A stretch of DNA of 64,000 nucleotides from Callipepla californica brunnescens (lineage: Eukaryota; Chordata; Aves; Galliformes; Odontophoridae): assembly GCA_023055505.1 (NCBI GenBank), contig JALIRH010000098.1:1116001-1180000 (forward strand), in the 5' to 3' direction. The notes beneath the pieces are model-generated. The model had not been told where the DNA came from and ran no database searches. It saw nothing but the letters and a program-made list of their open reading frames with translations. Position numbers and translations under genes: made by a program. Shown piece by piece: positions 47,402-59,478 of this stretch (within the stretch, counting starts at the first letter, position 1; each line of letters opens with the position of its first letter).

Positions 47402-50400
47402 CACTTGTAACATCTATGAGGAGGCTATGGGGAGGATATGAGGCAGCTATGGGGTGGCTATGGGGCTGCAGTAAGGCAGGTATGGGGCAGAAATGAGGCA
47501 GCCACGGGGCAGCAGTGGGGCAGCTATGGGGCAGCTATGGGACAGAAGTGGGGCAGCTCTAAGGGTAGCCATGGGGCAGTTATGGGGCAAGAGTGGGGCA
47601 GGTATGGGGCGGCTATTAGGCAGCCATCAAGCAGCTATGAGGCAGTAGTGGGGCAGCTATGAGGAAGCAGTGATGGAGCTATGGAGTAGCAGTGAGGCAG
47701 CTATAAGGAGGCTATGGGAGGCTATGGGGCAGCTATGGTGCATCAGTGAGGAAGCTATGGGGCGGCTTTGGGGCAGCATTTTGGCAGCTATGGGGCAGCA
47801 GTGGGACAGCTATGAGGAGGCTATGGGGAAGCTATGTGGCAGCAGAGAGCTAGCTATGGGGCAGCTATGAGGAGGCTAAGGGGAGGCTATGGGGCAGCTA
47901 TAGAGCGCCTATGTGGCAGTAGTTGGGCAGATATAAGGCAGCAGTGGGGCAGCTATGGGGCGGGAATTAGGCAGCCATGGGGCACGTATGGGGCAGCAGT
48001 GAGGTAGCTATGGGGCAGCTATGGGTCAGCTATGAGGAGGTTATGGGGAGGCAATGGAGCAGCAGTGGGGCAGATATGGGACGGTTATTAAGAGGCTATG
48101 TGGCAGCTATGGGGCATTAGTGGGGCAGCTATGGGGAAGTAGTGGGGCAGATATGGGGCAGCAGTGAGGCAGCTATGGGGTAGCTATGAGAAAGCTATGG
48201 GGCAGCAGTGAGGAAGTAGGGAGGCAGCTATGAGAAGGCTGTGGGGAAGCTATGGGGCAGCTATGGGGCACCAGTGAGGCAGCTATGGGGCACCAGTGAG
48301 GCAGCTATGGGGCACCAGTGAGGCAGATATGGGGCACCAGTGAGGCAGCTATAGGGAGGCTACAGGGCAGCAGTGAGGGAGTAGAGAGTCAAATATGGGG
48401 CATTAGTGCGGCAGCTATGGGGCATTAGTGGGGCAGTTATGAGAAGGCTATGGGGAGGCTATGGAGCAGCTATGGGGCAGCTATAGGGCAGCAGGGAGGT
48501 AGCAATGGGGCAGCAGTGGAGCAGCTATGATGAGGCTATGGCGAGGCTCTGGGGCAGCTATGGTGCACCAGTGAGGCAGCTATTGGGTAGCTATGAAGAG
48601 GCTGTGGGGAAGCTATGGGGCAGATATGTGGCAACGTTGAGGTAGCTATTGAGAAGCTATGGGGCAGCAGTGAGGCAGTAGTGGGTCAGCTATGGGGCAT
48701 TAGTGCTGCAGCTATGGGGCCGCAGTGGGGCATCTAAGAGGAAGCTATAGGGAGGCTATGGGGCAGCTATGGGGCAGCAGTGAGCTAGCTATAGAACAGC
48801 TATGAGGAGGCTATGGGGCAGCTATGGAGCAGATTTGAAACAGCTTTGGGGCGGCTATGGGGCAGTAGTTTGGCAGCTATGAGGCAGCAGTTGGGCAGCT
48901 ATGGGGCAGTAGTGAGGCAGCTATGTGGCGGCTCAGGAGAGGCTATGGGGCAGCTATGGGGCATTAGTGGGGCAGCTATGGGGAAGTAGTGGGGCAGGTA
49001 AGGGGCAGAAGTGAGGCAGCTATGAGGTAGCTATGAGGAGGCTATGGGGCAGTAGTGGGGAAGCAGTGAGGCAGCTATGGGGCAGCAGTTGGGCAGCTAT
49101 GAGGAGGCTATGGGGAGGCTATGGGGCAGCAGTGAGGCAGTTTTGGGGCACCAGTGAGGCAGCTATGGGGAGGCTACGGGGCAGCAGTCGGGCAGCTATG
49201 GGGCGGATATGGAGCAGCAGTGGGGCAGATATGAGGAGGCTATGAGGAGGCTATGGGGCAGTAGTGGGGAAGCAGTGAGGCAGCTATGGGGCAGCAGTTG
49301 GGCAGCTATGAGGAGGCTATGGGGAGGCTATGGGGCTGCAGTGAGGCAGTTTTGGGGCACCAGTGAGGCAGCTATGGGGAGGCTACGGGGCAGCAGTCGG
49401 GCAGCTATGGGGCGGATATGGAGCAGCAGTGGGGCAGATATGAGGAGGCTATGAGGAGGCTATGGGGCAGCAGTGAGGCAGCTATGGGACAGGTATGAGG
49501 CACTTATCAAGCAGCTCTGGGGCAGCGGTGTGGCAGCTAAGAGGAGGCAATTGGGAGGCTATGGGGCAGCTATGAAGCAGCAGTGAGGCAGCTATGGGGC
49601 GTCTATGGGGCAGCAGTGGGGCAACTATGAGGAGACTATGGGGAGGCTATGGGGCAGCTATTGGGCAGCAGTGAGGCAGCAATGAGGCAGCTATGAGGAG
49701 GCTATGGGAAGCCGATGAGGCAGCTATAGAGCGGCTATGGGGCAGTAGTGGGGCAGCTATTGGGCAGCTATTGGGAAGCAGTGGCAAGGCTATCGGGCGG
49801 CTATTAGGCAGCCATTGGGCACCATGGGGCAGCAGTGAGGCAGCTATGGGACGGCTATGGGGAGGCTATGGGGCAGGTATGGGGCAGCAGTGGGGCAGCT
49901 ATGGAGCAGATATCGAGAGGTTATGAGGCAGCTATGGGGTGGCGATGAGGCAGACATAGGGAAGCTATGGTGGAGCAGGGAGGCAGCTATGGGGTGGCTA
50001 TGGGTCAGCAGTGAGACAGCTATGGGGCAAGTATGGGGAGGCTATGGGGCAGTAATGGGGCAGCTATGGGGCGGCTATGAGGCAGCCATGGGGTACGTCT
50101 GGGGCACCAGTGAGGCAGCTATGGGGAGGCTATGGGGCAGCCATGGGGTACGTCTGGGGCACCAGTGAGGCAGCTAGGGGCAGCAGTGAGGCAGCTATGG
50201 GGAGGCTATGGGGCAGCAGTGAGGCAGTAGTGGGTCAGCTATGGGGCATAAGTGCTGCAGCTATGGGGCTGCAGTGGGGCAGCTAAGAGGAAGCTATGGG
50301 GAGGCTATGGGGCAGCTATTGTGCATCAGTGAGGAAGCTACGAGGCGGCAATGGGGCAGCAGTTTTGCAGTTATGAGGCAGCTATGGGGCAGCAGTGAGG

Positions 50401-51837
50401 CAGCTATGAGGAGACTATGGGGAGGCTATGGGGCAGAAGTGGGGCAGCTATGGGGTAGCCATGGGGCAGCCATCAAACGGCTATGGGGCAGCAGTGGGGC
50501 AGCTAAGAGGAGGCTATGGACCAGCTATGGGGCGGCTACAAGGCAGCCATGGGGCAACTATGGGGAAGCAGTGAGAGAGCTATGAGGAGGCTATGGGTAG
50601 GCTATAGGGCAGGTATTGGACAGCTATGAGGCAGCCATGGTGCAGCTATGGGGCAGCAGTGGGGCAGCAATGGGGCGGCTATTAGGCAGCCATGGGGTGG
50701 CAATGGGACACCAGTGAGACATCTATGGGGTGGATATGTAGCAGCAGTGGGGCAGGTATGGGGCAGTAGTGGGGTAGCTATGAGGAGGCTACGGGGCAAC
50801 TATGGGGCAGCAGAGAGGCAGCGATGGGACAGGTATGAGGAGGCTATGGGGAGACTACGGGGCAGCTATGAAGCTGCAGTGAGGCAGCTATGGGGCGGCT
50901 ATGGGGAGGCTATGGGGCAGCTATGGAAAAGCTATGAGGCAACCATGGGGCTGCAGTTGGGCAGCTCTGGGGCCGCATTGAGGAAGCTATGGGGCAGCTC
51001 CGAGGAGCCTATGCAGCAGCTATGGAGCGGCTATGAGGCAGCTATGGGGCAGGTATGAGGCAGCCATGGGGCGGCTGTGGGGCAGCAGTGAGGCAGCTAT
51101 GAAGAGGCTATGGGGAGGCTATGGGGCAGCAGTGGGGCAGCTACGGGGCGGCTATGAGGCAGCCATTGGGCATCTAAGGGGCAGCAGTGGGGCAGCTATA
51201 AAGAGGCTATGGGGAGGCTATGGGGCAGCTATGGTGCATCAGTGAGGAAGCTATGGGGCGTCAATGGGGCAGCAGTTTGACAGCTATGAGGCAGCCACGG
51301 GGCAGCTATGGGGCAGCAGTGGGACAGCTATGAGGAGGCTATAGGGCAGCTATGGGGCAGCTCTGAGGAGGCTATGGGGAGGCTATGGAGCAGCTATGGG
51401 GCAGCAGTGAGGAAGCTATGGGGTGGCTATGGGGCGGCTATGAGGCAGCTATGGGGTAGCAGTGAGACAGCTATGAGGAGGCTACGGGGAGGCTATAGGG
51501 CAGTTATGGGGCGGGTATTAGACAGCCATGGGGCGGCTATGGGGCAGCAGGGAGGTAGCAATGGGGCAGCAGTGGGGCAGCTATGAGGAGGCTATGGCGA
51601 GGCTCTGGGGCAGCTATGGTGCACCAGTGAGGCAGCTATTGTGTAGCTATGAGGAGGCTGTGGGGAGGCTATGGGGCAGATATGCGGCAACGGTGAGGCA
51701 GCTATTGGGAAGCTATGGGGCAGCAGTGAGGCAGTAGTGGGTCAGTGATGGGGCAGCAGTGAGGCAGCTATGGGGCTGCAGTGGGGCATCTAAGAGGAAG
51801 CTATGGCGGGGCTATGGGGCAGCTATGGGGCAGCAAT
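47402..51837 (+). repeat. 11-bp CTATGGGGCAG satellite array (distal block)
   Basis: The same 11-mer family as at 42495-46544, resuming right after the GC island. Higher-order duplications occur, for example a ~176 bp block at ~49033-49208 repeated at ~49240-49420. It ends abruptly inside ERV-C RNase H. No gene. Confidence 0.93.
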
Positions 51838-52527
51838 CGGGCTTTCCCACAAAGCGACACAATCCATCTGTGAACAGGGCGTATCTCTTTTCATCTTCTG
51901 TTAGTTCATTATATGGTGAGGCTTCTTTAGCACGTGACACCTCCTCTGCTGGTGTTGTTCCAAACTTTTTACCTTCAGGCCAGTCCATGATCACCTCCAG
52001 GATTCCTGAACGGTTGGGGTTCCCCATCCGAGCTCGCTGTGTAATCAGCGCAATCCACTTACTCCAAGTGGCATCAGTAGCATGATGGGTAGAGGGAACT
52101 GTTCCTTTAAACATCCAGTTCAGTACTGGCAGTCGAGGTGCCAGAAGGAGCTGCGTTTCAGTACCGATTACTTCAGAAGCAGCTCGAACCCCCTGATATG
52201 CGGCTAAGATCTCCTTCTCAGTTGGAGTGTAGCGCTCCTCAGACCCCCTCGACTCCAGAAACCAAGGGGTCGGCCTCGGGTCTCTCCAGAAGCTCTTTGC
52301 CACAAACTCCAAGTGGGACCTTCCTTTCCAGCAGCAGTGTAGAGGATGTTCTTTACATCCTGTCCCGTCCGCACTGGCCCCAGGGCCACGGCACGGGCTA
52401 TCTCCTGCTTCATTTGCTCAAAAGCCTGCTGCTGCTCAGGGCCCCACACAAAATCATTCTTCTTCCAGAGGTCACCTGATAAAGGGGGCTCACAATGAGG
52501 CTGTAGTTTGGAACATGCAGTCTCCAA
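51838..52527 (-). pseudogene. ERV-C RT connection and truncated RNase H
   Basis: Two overlapping frames hold the RT connection (RYTPTEKEILAAYQGV, LPVLNWMF) and the first strand of RNase H (ALFTDG, its first catalytic Asp). The rest of RNase H is replaced by CTATGGGGCAG repeats from 51837 down. A frameshift near 52300 separates the parts. Confidence 0.78.
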
Positions 52528-53363
52528 AATCCCACTACACCCAGAAAAGTTTGGCTCTCTGTCTTACTGGTGGGTGGAGACATGGCAGTAATTTTGTCAA
52601 TCCCATCTGTTGGGATGTGACGATGTCCATCTTGCCACTTTATGCCTAGGAACTGAATTTCTTGTGCAGGTCCTTTCACTTTGCTTCGCTTAATAGCGAA
52701 GCCAGCTCGCAGGAGGATCTGTATTATTGTCTCTCCTTTCTTAAAAACTTCCTCTGCTGTATTGCCCCATACAGCAATATCATCGATGTACTGCAGATGC
52801 TCAGGAGCAGCACCCTGTTCCAATGCAGTTTGGATCAACCCATGGCAAATGGTTGGGCTGTGCTTCCACCCCTGGGGCAAACGGTTCCAGGTGTACTGAA
52901 CGCCTCTCCAGGTGAAGGCAAACTGTGGCCTGCATTCTGTGGCCAAGGGAATTGAAAAGAAGGCGTTAGCAATGTCAATGGTGGCATACCACTTGGCTGC
53001 TTTTGACTCCAGTTCATACTGGAGTTGAAGCATGTCTGGCACAGCAGCACTCAGTGGAGGTGTGACTTCGTTCAGGCCACGGTAATCTACCGTCAACCTC
53101 CATTCTCTGTTGGCTTTACGCACTGGCCATATGGGGCTGTTAAACGGGGAGTGAGTTTTGCTGATCACTCCCTGGCTCTCTAGCTGACGAATCAGATGAT
53201 GAATGGGGAGCAAGGAATCCCTGTTGGTGCGGTACTGCCGTCTGTGCACCGTTTTTGTAGCAATTGGTACCTGTTGCTCCTCCACTTGTAGCAACCCCAC
53301 AACAGATGGATCTTCTGACAGGCCAGGTAAAACAGATAGTTGCTTAATGCTATCTGTGTCCAC
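52410..53363 (-). pseudogene. ERV-C reverse transcriptase domain
   Basis: Open frame of ~317 residues with the full RT palm: LTVDYRGLNEV, WYATIDIANAFFSIPL, LPQGWKHSPTICH and the catalytic YIDD box at 52779-52790, followed by FLGIKWQDGHRHI. All these motifs are intact. The sequence type (VDYRGLN, YIDDI) is that of vertebrate ERVs near the class III/ERV-L or gamma group, although the PBS is tRNA-Lys. It is only a fragment of a polyprotein: the frame shifts at ~52430, so no complete enzyme is encoded. Confidence 0.85.
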
Positions 53364-53428
53364 AGTAGCTATTCCAAAAGCCCATCGCTACCCCTTGGGA
53401 TCCTTAAAGTGCCCCCTTCTGAGATAGT

Positions 53429-53617
53429 CTATACCAAGTATGCGTGGGGCCCCTGTCCAATCACTATAAGATGCTTCTGCCAGTCTTTACCCGTGAGGCT
53501 TATTTCTGCCTCCAGCACAGACAATTCCTGAAAGCCGCCAGTCACTCCAGAGAGATGAATCAATTCTGCCCCTTTATAACTTGAAGGCGTTAGAGTACAT
53601 TGTGCACCAGTATCCAC
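53429..53617 (-). pseudogene. ERV-C protease fragment
   Basis: The frame carries the aspartic protease signature DTGAQCTLTPSS followed by a glycine-rich flap-like region. A stop at ~53626 interrupts the link upstream and another break near 53390 separates it from RT. Confidence 0.75.
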
Positions 53618-53821
53618 CAGTGCCTCCTATTTCTGTGGGTTTGATGTGCCAGGCCACCGAATCCACACAGTCCAATACACTCTATTATCCCTCTCCCTCC
53701 TCTGGCTGAGGGCAGGGCCCCTCTATTCATTACCTGTAGTGACGGGAACAACTTCGCTGGTAGTTGGTCTGTGTTGTAATTCTCTCACCCGTACTCGCAG
53801 TGCAGGGGTGGGTTTTTGATG

Positions 53822-54931
53822 TCATTCCTTCATATCTTCTCCATTTGCACGTAAGTAACTCCACAAAGCCGCACGCGACATGAAGTTAGTGAAGTTAGTG
53901 CTGTCATTTGCTCGAGCAGGATGGCGTTTGCTTCTGATAGCTGCAACCGATTCAACCCTATCAATCAGTTGGGATAATTTTCCCAGTATATCTTCCATTT
54001 GTCCTTCTAACTTTGATATGGCTGAAATGGACGCGTATGGCGGCGGAAATTTTTGTTTGAAGTTTTGAAGTGTAAGAATTAGTTCAAAAACTGGGGGTTT
54101 TCTGTCTTGGTCCTCATATCTGTTGAACGTTGTCACTAGTGTACCGGCGTACCTTTCTGGTGCTGACTTTGAAAGCTTCTGACATATTTCGGGTGTACTC
54201 CTTACTTTCTCCGGATCATGGTCCCGATCGTCAGGATCAAAGGTGGGATCATACAGCATTTCCGCCACAGCTGTTTCTCTCAAATACTGGATGCCTTCCT
54301 CAATAGTTTTCCACCTTTTCACTTTAGGTGCCAGGTCACTCTTGTAGGGATATCTTTCCCTCACAGCTACTAGCATTCGTTGCCAGAGGCTGGCGATTCC
54401 ATCCATATACCTGCTGATTCCTCTGTCGACAGCCGGATCTCGGGCAATGTTTCCTAGTTGGCGAGCTTCGTTACTATCAAGGGACACACTGTTGGCCCGG
54501 TTGTCCCAACACCGAAGCAACCAAGTGACAATACTCTCATCTGGACGTCGAATAAACTCCTTTCTTGAGCCTTGGATCTCAGACATTTTCACGGGCCAAC
54601 GAAACGTCGTAACTTTAACTTTCTCTTCACCTTCATCATCACTTTCTTCTCCATGTCTCTCACTTTTCTTTGTTGCCTTTCTCGATGGTGATGGGGTTGT
54701 GGCCACTCCCTCACCTATATCTTCCTCTTCTTTCGGCACCTCTTCTTTGCGTTCTAGGCGCGAGGACACACGTTTCCATTTCTTGCCTTCCACAGGGGCA
54801 ACTGACTTTGATACTGGTGCTTCCTTTGGCTGGTCAGGTGTGAGCGGGAGGTTTTCCTCTTTGGTTTGGGCCTCAGTTTGGACACTCTCTCTCTTCATAA
54901 TAGTATATAAACCTCGGTAAGCATAGGCCAA
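53822..54931 (-). pseudogene. ERV-C Gag (main part)
   Basis: A 369-codon open frame, homologous along its length to residues ~185-613 of ERV-A Gag: the VAPVEGKKWKRVSSRLERKEE linker start in shorter form, the SEIQGSRKEF and IVTWLLRCWDN motifs, AEMLYDPTF and the MSRAALWSYLRANGEDMK end. It has a single copy of the acidic/proline linker module, without the seven-proline runs of ERV-A. No zinc knuckle. The frame is broken at ~54935-55060 from the membrane-type N-terminus. Confidence 0.82.
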
Positions 54932-55062
54932 GCCCCAAATAAGTGTTCCACCTCAGATCTTTCTGAGCCGCAGCACCCTTTACTCAGATACAGGCCTAGC
55001 TCCTCAGGATCCTGCAATTGTTCAGGAGAAAAATCCCATGACACCGGGTGTCCCCATCCTTC

Positions 55063-55479
55063 TCATTTCTTTCCTAAAACTCTCCACTCTCCCTGCCATT
55101 CAACATTCTCTGTTTCTGGGAGAAGCTTCCTGCACATGATGTAAAGTGCTACTACATGCAGGAGGACTAATATCCCAATTATTAACACCATCCCTAAGCT
55201 GTGATCTTGAAAATTCATAAAAAACTGAGAGGGGAACCTGGATACCCATTCAAACATCACATGGTTCGTTAACATGTTATCCTTTGTTCCATTAGCTGGG
55301 GTGCCCTGGGATCTGGCAGGTTCCTCTATCATTGCTTTTAATTTATCATACAGGGACCAGACCCAATGGAACAGAATGGCAAACTTAACCAAGTTCCAGT
55401 ACGTTTTGAGCATTAAGAGGGAAAAAGCGGTGAAGTACAATCCCTGTAAGGGCAGTTTTAACAGAAACAGAAAAGACAT
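55063..55479 (-). pseudogene. ERV-C Gag N-terminal membrane segment
   Basis: 138 codons starting ATG at 55479. Two hydrophobic segments (LPLQGLYFTAFSLLM and ~LGMVLIIGILVLLHVVALYIM), a sequon between them (NGT), then VEWQGEWRVLGKK, which aligns with VEWQGRWEKLGKK in ERV-A. The shared architecture shows the two-helix N-terminus is an old part of this Gag lineage and not a chance fusion in ERV-A. Confidence 0.78.
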
Positions 55480-55690
55480 CTTTTTATTATTATTATTTTT
55501 TTTTTCTTGTACTAAAACAATCTGGCAGTACCCAAAAGAAGTTTACAGATATCCCAAAACAACTGACAGTACGCCCGGACTTCAAGGTCGTGTTTTGCTG
55601 TACAGCACTTGCAGTACAGATAAGCTTGTTAACAACAGACAGAGATGTACTCTAAAAGTTTGTCTCTGCCTGGCTAAGGCAGCTGGTTGT

Positions 55691-55708
55691 GCCCCACGTT
55701 GGGCGCCA
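55691..55708 (-). other. Primer binding site of ERV-C, tRNA-Lys(1,2) type
   Basis: On minus: TGGCGCCCAACGTGGGGC, four bases after the 5' LTR. It is the standard lysine-1,2 primer site. Confidence 0.92.
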
Positions 55709-55712
55709 AAAA

Positions 55713-55955
55713 TGTCAGGGGTTTGTGAGCCGGTTCAGCCCGGCCCTGCGACAACCGAGGAAGGAGACCCACAGGCCCACACCCCGGACAAGGGGAAGGG
55801 GAAAAGGGAAAAAGGGAGATAAGCCCCAAAACAAAACAGCGGCAACGATCTGAGGGGGAAAAGCTAATTTACTAAATAAGACATCAGGAAGTAAATAACA
55901 CAGTATAATGCAATACAATTTGGAATTAAGCCCAATGAATCAAACAAAACGAGTA

Positions 55956-56004
<49 letters not shown>

Positions 56005-56265
56005 GTGCCTGATAAACCGAAGGCCTTGCGCTAACGCTGAAGGCGGACGGCAGCGAGCACCCACTCCTAAGTGATCCTAGAGGAAAGAGAGAATGTCCCG
56101 TGACCGCAGAGAGTTTTTATCTGTTCCCTCTGAGCGGAAAACACGTGAAAAAATACAAAGCATTGCCAAGTCCTCTGGGGAATGTAGTTTTCTCCCTGAC
56201 TCTCAATGCACCACATGATGCCATGATGTGGAATACCAGTACCAAAAAATCATAAAACCATGACA
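55713..56265 (-). repeat. 5' LTR of ERV-C
   Basis: 553 bp, TGTCATGG to TGACA on minus. It contains a (CT)n microsatellite (+ strand GA run at ~55961-56000). It is the same family as the solo LTR at 25589-26162, and its first ~45 bp resemble the ERV-A LTR start. It inserted into a CR1 element. Confidence 0.88.
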
Positions 56266-56785
56266 CTTCCTTACGGTCTTTTTTGTAGATGGGAGTCACA
56301 TCGGCAAGCCTCCAATCTTGTGGGACCTCTCCAGATGACCAGGAATGCTGATAGATGACAGAAAGCGGCTTGGCAATCACCTCTGCCAGCTCCCTCAGCA
56401 CCCTTGGTTGGATCCCATCTGGTCCCATGGACTTGCGGCAGTTCAGATGGAGGAGCAGGTCTCTGACTGTCTCTGCTAGGATCACAGGGGGTGTATGATG
56501 CGCTTCGTCCCAGACTTCCAGGTCAGGGCAAAAAGTATCCTGAGTTAACTGATCTGTCTATTGAAGAGAGACGTGAAGAAGGCATTGAGAACCTCAGCCT
56601 TTTCCTTATCCTCTGTGGTTCCATTCCCTGCCGCATCAAGTAAAGGAGAGAAATTCTCCTTAGTTCTTTTACTGTTAATATATTTGTAAAAGGATTTTTT
56701 GCTCTGCTTTACTGCAGTAGCCAGTCTAAGTTGGAGCTGGGCTTTTGCATTTCTAATTTCCTGCCTGTATTGGAGGGGAGCAGAG
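56266..56785 (-). mobile_element. CR1 LINE fragment (reverse transcriptase region)
   Basis: On the minus strand the frame reads KSMGPDGIQPRVLREL and QDWRLADVTPIYKK, the conserved start of the non-LTR reverse transcriptase of CR1, the main LINE of birds. The upstream part (~56490-56785) is decayed. The ERV-C LTR cuts it at 56265. It lies upstream of the first visible XPO1-like exon, so probably in an intron of that gene copy. Confidence 0.85.
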
Positions 56786-56959
56786 GCTTGCTTTAAATGT
56801 GGAGTAAGGAAGGAAAGGATGGAGAAGGATCTTGTGAACTGAGGTGGGAAGTGGGTATTTAGTCATTGGAAAGCCATTTTGAACTTTTACTACCTGAACG
56901 CTGTACATTTTGGGTTAGTCTTCCTTAACTTTCTGTTGGACTTCTTGTTTCTCAATCAG

Positions 56960-57094
56960 GTGCATCCGTTCTGTGGAGCAGTAGGATACGTGGTTGGGGC
57001 GCAGACAGACCGGACTGTACAGGAGCATCTGATAGAAAAACACATGCTGCTCCCTAATCCAGTATAGGACTGCAGAATTCGGCAGGCAACAAAA
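56960..57094 (+). pseudogene. XPO1-like exon a (with in-frame stop)
   Basis: Acceptor TCTCAATCAG, then a frame including GAQTDRTVQEHLIEKHMLLP. TAG at 57065-57067 replaces a conserved Trp. The donor is GTCAGA, weaker than consensus. Confidence 0.85.
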
Positions 57095-57411
57095 GTCAGA
57101 CGGTACATTTTGTGTATTCAACTAAAGTAAAAGTGCTGAATGTTTGTTGTTATTCCATTTTTTTTTTATCTGTGGAATGAAGTGAACTTGGCTGTGCTGA
57201 ACTTTTATAAAGCAATGGTTGATCTGGCAGTAGAAGTGTTGAAGGAGACCTAAACAACTGAGACTGGTTTAAATCCAGTTGAAGAACTTGACAGAACATG
57301 CTTTAACACAGCGTGTAAGATAACCCTAAACGTGAAAGTGACCGTTTTTGTATGAGAAGATAAATGGCGTTTTCATTGACTGAATGGAGTTAGCTCAGTT
57401 CTTTTCCACAG

Positions 57412-57595
57412 AATGTTGATGTTCTGAAGGATCCTGAAGCCGTTACGCAGCTTGGTAGCATTCTGAAAAGCAGCGTAAGGGCATGGAAAGCAGCTGGCCG
57501 CCCCTTTGTGATTCAGCTGGGAAGAATTGATTTAGATATGCTGAATATGTCCAAGTGCCCAAGTGAAAACATGTCTGCAGCTCTTGAGGCTGACG
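57412..57595 (+). pseudogene. XPO1-like exon b
   Basis: Acceptor TTTTCCACAG; open frame with NVDVLKDPEAV and FVIQLGRIDLDMLN; donor GTAAGA. 184 bp, ending in codon phase 1, which fits exon c. Confidence 0.88.
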
Positions 57596-58993
57596 GTAAG
57601 AAATTGCACGTCCTTCCTAACAGCGGGATGGGCAGTGCACGTGATCAGGTTGTGAATTTGCTGGGCTTATCTCATTGCGTGTCTGTTGGTGGTGGTGGTT
57701 TTTGTTGCTTCTTTGTGTGTGCGTTTGGGCAAGAGAATGCCTGAAAATGTGCTTGCTTAGGTTCTTGTTTTTGTTAGCCAGATGTTTTGTTCAAAGAAAC
57801 TCTGATTGCGGAAGGAGGAAAGCTCTTCAAGTGTGAGTTTAGGAAGGGTACCGGAGACTGCTGACTAATAGCAGTCTTGTGGAGACACAGTTGTAAGTTC
57901 TGACTTCATCGTTTTAGATAAGAAAAGACCCTAGGACGTTGGCAGAGTTTTGGTTTGGTGATATTCTACTACTGAAACAGCTTTCTTACAGAAGTGTAAC
58001 TTCAGTGAAGGCGCCTCAGATTTGTCACAAACTAGACTGGTAATCACTGAGGAGGAATTAGGAGCTACTCGAGTTACCTAACCACTGTTACCTGGAAAAA
58101 ATTGGGTCTGTGATATCCAAGTAGAATGTGCTGCTGGAGCATCCCTTGAGGAATGAAGTGACTCGGTTATTGGAGCTGTGTTCTGACAGACTTTCTTACC
58201 CATGCAATGAATACACCTTGACGTAGCTTCTCAGAACTTAATGCATTCTTTTGATTCTGCAGCTCTAATTGCCAGAAGGTGCTTAAAACAAAAAGAAAAC
58301 ACAATGAGAGAAATAGGAAGCAGTTGCTAGGACTTGTAGTGGTGAGATTTTACTCGAGCAACAGCTATTGAGATGGCACTCGGCTCAGAGTGTGTTCTCA
58401 CAGTTGTTATCTCTGATGGCAGCAGGAGCAGTTCTGCCTTTGTTTCCCTGGCTGCAGTCTGGTGAGGTTTTCCTTGGATGTACTGTTATGAGTGTGTGGC
58501 TGTGCACTCAGTTAGGGCAAGTTCTACTGACGAGACTTGCATGGACTTGGACGTGAGAAAATGAAGTAAGAATTAGGCTCCTTGTAGTAAAGACAAGTTG
58601 GAACAATTATGTTTGTGACCAAATCAGGAGCGTGCTTTAGAACACTGTATAGGTTGGTTCTTCTCATCACGCAGTGAGAGCCAGAGGTAAGCATGATCCT
58701 GAGAGCTGAAGGAACATTCCCTTCCTTGAAAAAGAAGCTGCAGCATTGTTTCTGAGTTGTGCTGGCAGAGTGTGCTGTCAGCAGTAGCAGTGGAATACTA
58801 AATTGCAACTTGGATCCATGGAGCTGAAGTAATGGGAAAATGGTTTTAATCTGCGTAATATGAACGAGAGATCTTCCTTCTTTGTCATTTGGGTATCAAA
58901 ATGAAACATTCTCAATCTTCTGGAAGGAGTTGAGGGGAATCTGTTTGTTGACGCATCTTAACCCAGATTCAGTGCAGCTTTGCTACCTTTCAG

Positions 58994-59100
58994 GCGAAGT
59001 GGAAACCAAGCAGCCCTTGGTTAGAAGGATGAGGACTGTAAAAAGGGAAAGTTTAGAACTGATTTCTGGCTGGGTGAGCAGGTCCAACAATCCTCAGATG
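58994..59100 (+). pseudogene. XPO1-like exon c
   Basis: Acceptor CCTTTCAG; open frame with TKQPLVRRMRTVKRE and LISGWVSRSNNPQM; donor GTAAGT. 107 bp. Confidence 0.88.
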
Positions 59101-59478
59101 GTAAGTAAATATGGCATCCAAAGAGTTGATAGGACACATTCAGGAGGAACTCTGCTCTTTTGCTGCAGTGCAGTTAACACTGTTCTGTTCACAAGAACTG
59201 GCTTCAGAACTGCAATATCTGCAGGAAGGATGATAAGCTGTGATCATACAGGGGTAGGCCTGAGCTGTGTTTTGAGTGCTTCAGGTAGTGTCAGCTGAGA
59301 GCAGTCCTAAGGGGAAGCAGGAAGGTGTAGGAGAGCCCTCAGGCAAGCACTGCTGGATGAACACAGTGTGTGGGAAGCATGTGGGCGTGTAAGTTCATTT
59401 TTAGCTTCTTTCCGAACTGCTGTGTGAGGCTTTGTTGGGTAACTGCACTGCTCTAAGCATGTCTTGCTCTTGATGTAG

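Larger units (their letters stand above)
51838..56265 (-). mobile_element. ERV-C: 3'-truncated ERV with tRNA-Lys PBS (5' LTR, gag, protease, RT)
   Basis: Read on the minus strand from 56265: LTR, tRNA-Lys primer site, a membrane-type N-terminal Gag segment, Gag, protease, RT and the beginning of RNase H, where the 11-bp array cuts it off. Integrase, any env and the 3' LTR are missing. Gag is homologous to ERV-A Gag and the U3 ends of the LTRs are similar, so these are related lineages. Several frameshifts and stops make it defective. Confidence 0.9.

Noticed and set aside
42427..51737. Many 60-130 aa Trp/Gly/Ala-rich ORFs
   Set aside because: An 11-bp repeat without stops opens all frames of one strand; the peptides are the same 11-residue cycle.
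58368..59298. Short ORFs between XPO1-like exons (for example 58882-59298)
   Set aside because: They run through intron sequence and splice sites; only the part at 58994-59100 is homologous to a protein.
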